A DNA stretch of 64,000 bases from Deroplatys truncata. Its lineage: Eukaryota > Arthropoda > Insecta > Mantodea > Mantidae. Location: the NCBI GenBank assembly GCA_030765065.1, contig CM060988.1:175315065-175379064 (forward strand). The letters run 5' to 3'. The translations under genes and the position numbers were made by a program. The notes beneath the pieces are model-generated. The model saw only the letters and a program-made list of their open reading frames with translations, was not told the origin of the DNA and searched no databases. This document shows positions 58,579 to 64,000 of this stretch, one piece after another (position 1 is the first letter of the stretch; each line of letters begins with the position of its first letter).

Positions 58579-60640
58579 CTCCGTGGACACGTATCGAAGC
58601 TGCAATCTGCCGTTCACGTATAGAAACAGAGGTACAGTTGCCTAACACTAAGGTCTCCGTGGACACGTATCGAAGCTGCCATCTGACGTTCACGTATAGA
58701 AACACAGGTACAGTTGCCTAGCACTAAGGTCTCCGTGGACACGTATCGAAGCTGCAATCTGCCGTTCACGTATAGAAACAGGTATAGTTGCCTAGCACTA
58801 AGATCTCCGTGGACACGTATCGAACCTGCAATCTGCCGTTCACGTATAGAAACAGAGGTATAGTTGCCTAGCACTAGCACTAAGGTCTCCGTGGACACGT
58901 ATTGAAGCTGCAATCTGCCGTTCACGTATAGAAACAGAGGTACAGTTGTCTAGCACTAAGGTCTCCGTGGACACGTATAGAAACACAGGTACAGTTGCCT
59001 AGCACTAAGGTCTCCGTGAACACGTATCGAAGCTGCAATCTGCCGTTCACGTATAGAAACAGGTATAGCTGCCTAGCACTAAGATCTCCGTGGACACGTA
59101 TCGAAGCTGCAATCTGCCGTTCACGTATAGAAACAGAGGTACAGCTGCCTAGCACTAAGGTCTCCGTGGACACGTATTGAAGCTGCAATCTGCCGTTCAC
59201 GTATAGAAACAGAGGTGCAGTTCCCTAGCACTAAGGTCCCCGTGGATACGTATCGAAGCTGCAATCTGCCGTTCACGTATAGAAACAGAGGTGCAGTTGC
59301 CTAGCACTAAGGTCTCCGTGGACACGTATCGAAGCTGCAATCTGACGTTCACGTATAGAAACAGAGGTGCAGTTGCCTAGCACTAAGGTCTCCGTGGACA
59401 CGTATCCAAGCTGCAATCTCCCGTTCACATATAGAAACAGAGGTATAGTTGCCTAGCACTAAGGTCTCCGTGCACACGTATCGAAGCTGCAATCTGCCGT
59501 TCACGTATAGAAACAGAGGTACAGTTGCCTAGCACTAAGGTCTCCGTGGACACGTATTCAAGCTGCAATCTGCCGTTCACGTATAGAAACAGAGGTACAG
59601 TTGTCTAGCACTAAGGTCTCCGTGGACACGTATAGAAACACAGGTACAGTTGCCTAGCACTAAGGTCTCCGTGAACACGTATCGAAGCTGCAATCTGCCG
59701 TTCACGTATAGAAACAGAGGTACAGTTGCCTAGCACTAAGGTCTCCGTGGACACGTATTGAAGCTGCAATCTGCCGTTCACGTATAGAAACAGAGGTGCA
59801 GTTCCCTAGCACTAAGGTCCCCGTGGATAGGTATCGAAGCTGCAATCTGCCGTTCACGTATAGAAACAGAGGTGCAGTTGCCTAGCACTAAGGTCTCCGT
59901 GGACACGTATCGAAGCTGCAATCTGACGTTCACGTATAGAAACAGAGGTATAGTTGCCTAGCACTAAGGTCTCCGTGGACACGTATCGAAGCTGCAATCT
60001 CCCGTTCACGTATACAAACAGAGGTACAGTTGCCTAGCACTAAGGTCTCCGTGGACACGTATTGAAGCTGCAATCTGCCGTTCACGTATAGAAACAGAGG
60101 TGCAGTTGCCTAGCAGTAAGGTCTTCGTGGATACGTATCGAAGCTGCAATCTGCCGTTCACGTATAGAAACAGAGGTGCAGTTGCCTAGCACTAAGGTCT
60201 CCGTGGACACGTATCGAAGCTGCAATCTGCCGTTCACGTATAGAAACAGAGGTACAGTTGCCTACACTAAGGTCTCCGTGGACACGTATCGAAGCTGCAA
60301 TCTGCCGTTCACGTATAGAAACAGAGGTACAGTTGCCTAGCACTAAGGTCTCCGTGGACACGTATCGAAGCTGCAATCTGCCGTTCACGTATAGAAACAG
60401 AGGTGCAGTTGCCTAGCGCTAAGGTCTCCGTGGACACGTATCGAAGCTGCAATCTGCCGTTCACGTATAGAAACAGAGGTGCAGTTGCCTAGCACTAAGG
60501 TCTCCGTGGACACGTATCGAAGCTGCAATCTGCCGTTCACGTATAGAAACAGAGGTACAGTTGCCTAGCACTAAGGTCTCCGTGGACACGTATCGAAGCT
60601 GCCATCTGACGTTCACGTATAGAAACACAGGTACAGTTGC
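58575..60640 (-). repeat. 76-bp minisatellite, about 27 copies (right arm)
   Basis: The reverse complement of the 55366-57425 array with the same order of variant units, including the shortened ones near 58975 and 59620. A few units differ by single bases from their mirror partners. Confidence 0.9.
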
Positions 60641-63600
60641 TGACTTTTTAAAAACTCAATATTCTTGGTATATAGAGGCTTATTATGAGGTGATACATCC
60701 ATTTATATGAATTTTCACGATCCACCACTGCACGATTTCTACCATCGCCAATAAAAATGCATTTAAAAGATTTTACCGCTGACGTACATCCGCTCTCAGG
60801 CTCTTTTTACACATAGATCAGCACACACACGTTGTTTGTACGTAAGGCTGCACATGGGAAATGACTGTTTGCAGAGTTCAGTTATTCCTGATGCTATTAG
60901 TGCAAATATTAAAACTATGAGTATCGTGTGTAGTGTTTTTGTGTTGTGCCAGTGCATACGTGTTATGTAAAATGTAAAGAATTAAATAAAAATCAGCAGA
61001 TACTTCCTTTCTAAGGAGTAACACCAACTGTTGAATATAAATTCTCAAAGTGCTACGTTCGTACGACCTCTACCCTCTATCTGTTATAGGTGAGTACGAA
61101 AGTATGTAGATCGCGTTAAAATACACAACTTATGTCATATACATTTTTATTGTTGAGTGAACCGTTTTCGAGATATTGCTTGTTATTTACTTAAATTTTC
61201 GAATACTTATTTTCTCAAATGGGAATTCGTTATTCATTTTTTTTGTCTTTCATATGCAAAGAGTATTAATCTGTGGCAAAAAGAATGGTACTGCACATAG
61301 CAACCAGCTATTAAGAGATATGTATGTGCTTAAAGGCTACTGTTTTTCTATATTCCCCTTGTAAATATATTTTCCCTACATCTACAACAAAATTAGCAAT
61401 AAAATAGAGTTTGCAAATGTTTATCTCGATTAACATGAACTAGATGGGGAATAAGCGTTTGTAAAAATACTTTGTACAAGAGTTGAGAAAGTCATGTGAG
61501 TGTTACACATCAGATTTTTTTTATGTGTTTCAGTGGGTGAATAATAATTAGTTTTGTTGGTATCGTTATCACAGTACTGTTTCACTTGTGAAATCCCGTT
61601 CTCTTTGTATTAAAAAAAAATGGCTCTAACGATTTTGATGAAAAATATCATATGTTTTTAAGATAATGTCGTGAGAAATGAAATGTATATCTCGAATTTT
61701 CTGGGAATGTCTCCAAAAGTATTCTTCATTGTGAACGACTTTTTCATAACTGATAAACCGTAAGAGATAGACAAAATTTTACTACACAAAAAATGTAGAT
61801 CGCGTTAAAATACACAACTTATGTCATATACATTTTTTGTTGTTGAGTGAACCGTTTTCGAGATATTGCTTGTTATTTCATTAAATTTTCCAATACTTAT
61901 TTTCTCAAATGGGAATTCGTTATTCATTTTTTTTGTCTTTGATATGCAAAGAGTATTAATCTGTGGCAAAAAGAATGGTGCTGCACATAGCAATAAAATA
62001 GAGTTTGCAAATGTTTATCTCGATTAACATGAACTAGATGCAGCATAAGCGTTTGTAAAAATACTTTGTACAACAGTAGAGAAAGTCATGTGAGTGTTAC
62101 ACATCAGATTTTTTTTTATACAAGAAAATTAGCAATAAAATACAGTTTGCAAATGTTTATCTCGATTAACATGAACTAGATGGGGAATAAGCGTTTGTAA
62201 AAATACTTTGTACAAGAGTTGAGAAAGTCATGTGAGTGTTACACATAAGATTTTTTTTTTATGTGTTTCAGTGGGTGAATAATAATTAGTTTCTTGGTAT
62301 CGTTATCACAGTACTGTTTCACTTGTGAAATCCCGTTCTCTTTGTATTAAAAAATGGCTCTAACGATTTTGATGAAAAATATCATATGTTTAAGCTAATG
62401 TCGTCAGAAATGAAATGTATATCTCGAATTTTCTGGGAATGTCTCCAAAAGTATTCTTCATTGTGAACGACTTTTTCATAACTGATAAACCGTAAGAGAT
62501 AGACAAAATTTTGCTACACAAAAAATGTAGATCGCGTTAAAATACACAACTTATGCCATATACATTTCTTTTGTTCAGTGAACCGTTTTTCCAGATATTG
62601 CTTGTTATTTCCTTAAATTTTCCAATACCTATTGAATCCCAAAAAAAAAAAAAAAAGCATTTTTGGAAACATGTCCGTGTGTGTGTGCCTGTCTGTGTGT
62701 CTGTCTGTCTGTGTGTGTGTGTGTGTGTGTGTGTGCGCGAGTACGTGCCTAGTATGCGTGCGCCACAAGCCGAAACGACGACATTATAGAAAAACTTTAT
62801 CATTTGCCTACCGGACAGGGACAACCGCGAAAACCTGAAAAAAAAGCTCTAAGAGTATTCTAACGCTTACCGATCTGGTAAACCCATGAAAACAAGATAG
62901 TACACTTTTTTTTAATTTTCTCAAAAATGGCTATAACGATTTTGATGAAAATATCATATGTTTAAGTTAATGTCGTGAGAAATAAAATGTATATCTCAAA
63001 TTTTCTGGGAATGTCTCCAAAAGTATTCTTCATTGTGAACGCCTTTTGCATAACTGGGAAACCATAAGAGATAGACAAAATTTTACTTCACAAAAATGTA
63101 GATCGCGTTAAAATACACAACTTATGCCATATACATTTCTTTTGTTGAGTGAACCGTTTTCGAGATATTGCTTGTTATTTCCTTAAATTTGACAATACTT
63201 ACACTTTTTTTTACTTTTCTCTACTCCGTATAGTAAGTAGGGGAAGTATTGCATTCCACCCAAAAATTCGATACCGAGATTTTACCGGAAATACACGTTT
63301 TGAGACCTCCTGAATCCCCAAAAAAAAGGCATTTTTGGAAACATGTCCGTGTGTGTGTGCCTGTCTGTGTGACTGTCTGTCTGTGTGTGTGTGTGCGCGA
63401 GTACGTGCCTTGTATCCGTGCGCCACAAGCCGAAACGACGACATTATAGAAAAACTTTATCATCTGCCTACCGGACAGGGACACCCGCTAAAAAACCTGA
63501 GAAAACCTCCAAAATTAGAAACGGCTTCGTCACCCACTACAGAAAACGCCTACCAACCAGGGAAAACCTATGAAAAAGCAGAAAGAGTTTGCATTCGTTT

Positions 63601-64000
63601 ACCAACCGCAGAAAACTCCCAAAAAAACTAGTTATTTTAAAAAAAAAAAGGAAAAGTCGAATAATATAAGTATGGCAACTGCAACGTTTGTGTGTGTGTG
63701 TGTGTGTGTGCGCGCGAGTACGTGCCTAGTATCCGTGCGCCGACAAGGTAAAACTTCATCATTTGCCTACCGGGCAGGGCCAACCGCTAAAAAACCTGAG
63801 AAAACCTCGAAAATTAGAAACGCCTTCGTCAACCAGTACAGAAAACGCCTACCAACCAGGGAAAACCTATGAAAAAGCAGAAAGAGCTTGCATTCGTTTA
63901 CCAACCGCCGAAAACCTCCAAAAACTAGTTATTTTTTAAAAAAACGAAAAAACAAAAAGAAAAAAAGGAAAAGACGAATAATATAAGTATGACAACTGCA
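60641..64000 (-). repeat. Outer right arm: mirrored satellite and 312-bp repeat blocks
   Basis: Holds, in mirror order, the ~470-bp segment (to about 61105), the ~280/140-bp blocks (61105-63200), (GT)n tracts near 62690-62735 and 63345-63395, the ~120-bp satellite unit (63215-63315), and 312-bp repeats running off the window end. No gene. Confidence 0.8.

Larger units (their letters stand above)
58013..64000 (-). mobile_element. Right arm of the palindrome: inverted near-identical copy of the TIR element, cut by the window end
   Basis: Every component of 52012-57983 recurs in reverse order and orientation. Position sums (left plus right) are 115999 at the centre and 116012 at the window edge, so only about 13 bases of net indel accumulate over 6 kb. 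Scattered single-base differences occur (for example near 59430, 60123 and 60649). The copy should end about 350 bp beyond the window. Confidence 0.8.

Noticed and set aside
55366..60640. CRISPR-like array
   Set aside because: The repeats are contiguous 76-bp units with no unique spacers, in a eukaryotic context with no cas genes.
52374..63872. Cys/Val/Arg/Thr-rich open frames over the (CA)n and (GT)n tracts
   Set aside because: Translations of dinucleotide repeats; mirrored in the palindrome without any codon-level signature.

Overview
The window is animal nuclear DNA, most likely from an insect with a large AT-rich genome. The repeat suite (gag-type LTR element, Penelope-like element, DUF4371 hAT, piggyBac, an RNase H-bearing LINE with an (ATC)n tail, tRNA-derived SINEs) and a lysine/glutamate-led C2H2 zinc-finger gene suggest a polyneopteran (cockroach, termite, stick insect or orthopteran). 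That placement is inference. There is no prokaryotic gene organisation and no rRNA, true tRNA or CRISPR.

Layout. 1-7.3 kb: intergenic DNA, a SINE, and a complete gag-only LTR retrotransposon (1993-5984, two ~875-bp LTRs, PBS, PPT-like tract, possible 5-bp target duplication). 7.3-16 kb: the main host gene, a minus-strand C2H2 zinc-finger gene with an N-terminal exon at 15.96-15.2 kb, a 41-nt exon at 13.27-13.23 kb and a finger exon at 9.016-8.092 kb, followed by a decayed finger array to 7.3 kb. A Penelope-like remnant in inverted arrangement (10.86-12.16 kb) sits in its intron. 16-31 kb: AT-rich DNA with a SINE, a partial LTR element, a ~120-bp satellite family, a complete but dead hAT element (22368-25359, 8-bp target duplication), CCTAA/HindIII-type repeats and a small inverted-repeat element. 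31.4-32.3 kb: a CpG-containing promoter and three consecutive phase-1 exons, either a small gene of its own or the first exons of the zinc-finger gene. 32.5-40 kb: a decayed LINE (minus), a decayed piggyBac transposase (plus) and a second LINE fragment (plus). 42693-48609: a nearly full-length RNase H LINE with 10-bp target duplications.

48.8-64 kb is the most unusual part. A hairpin MITE is followed by ~1.07-kb tandem repeats rich in CCAAT, CRE and YY1-like motifs. Then comes a ~6.33-kb repeat-built element with ~65-bp terminal inverted repeats (51651-57983), and a near-identical inverted copy (58013 to past the window end), making a palindrome with arms of at least 6 kb and a 29-bp spacer. 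Each arm carries 312-bp repeats, dispersed satellite blocks, a ~27-copy 76-bp minisatellite and, beside the centre, a GC-rich broken fragment resembling Polinton/Maverick-type family B DNA polymerase. The promoter-like module next to that fragment is shared with the 1.07-kb repeats.

The only plausible host protein-coding content is the zinc-finger gene and the 31-kb exons. Everything else recognisable is mobile or repetitive.
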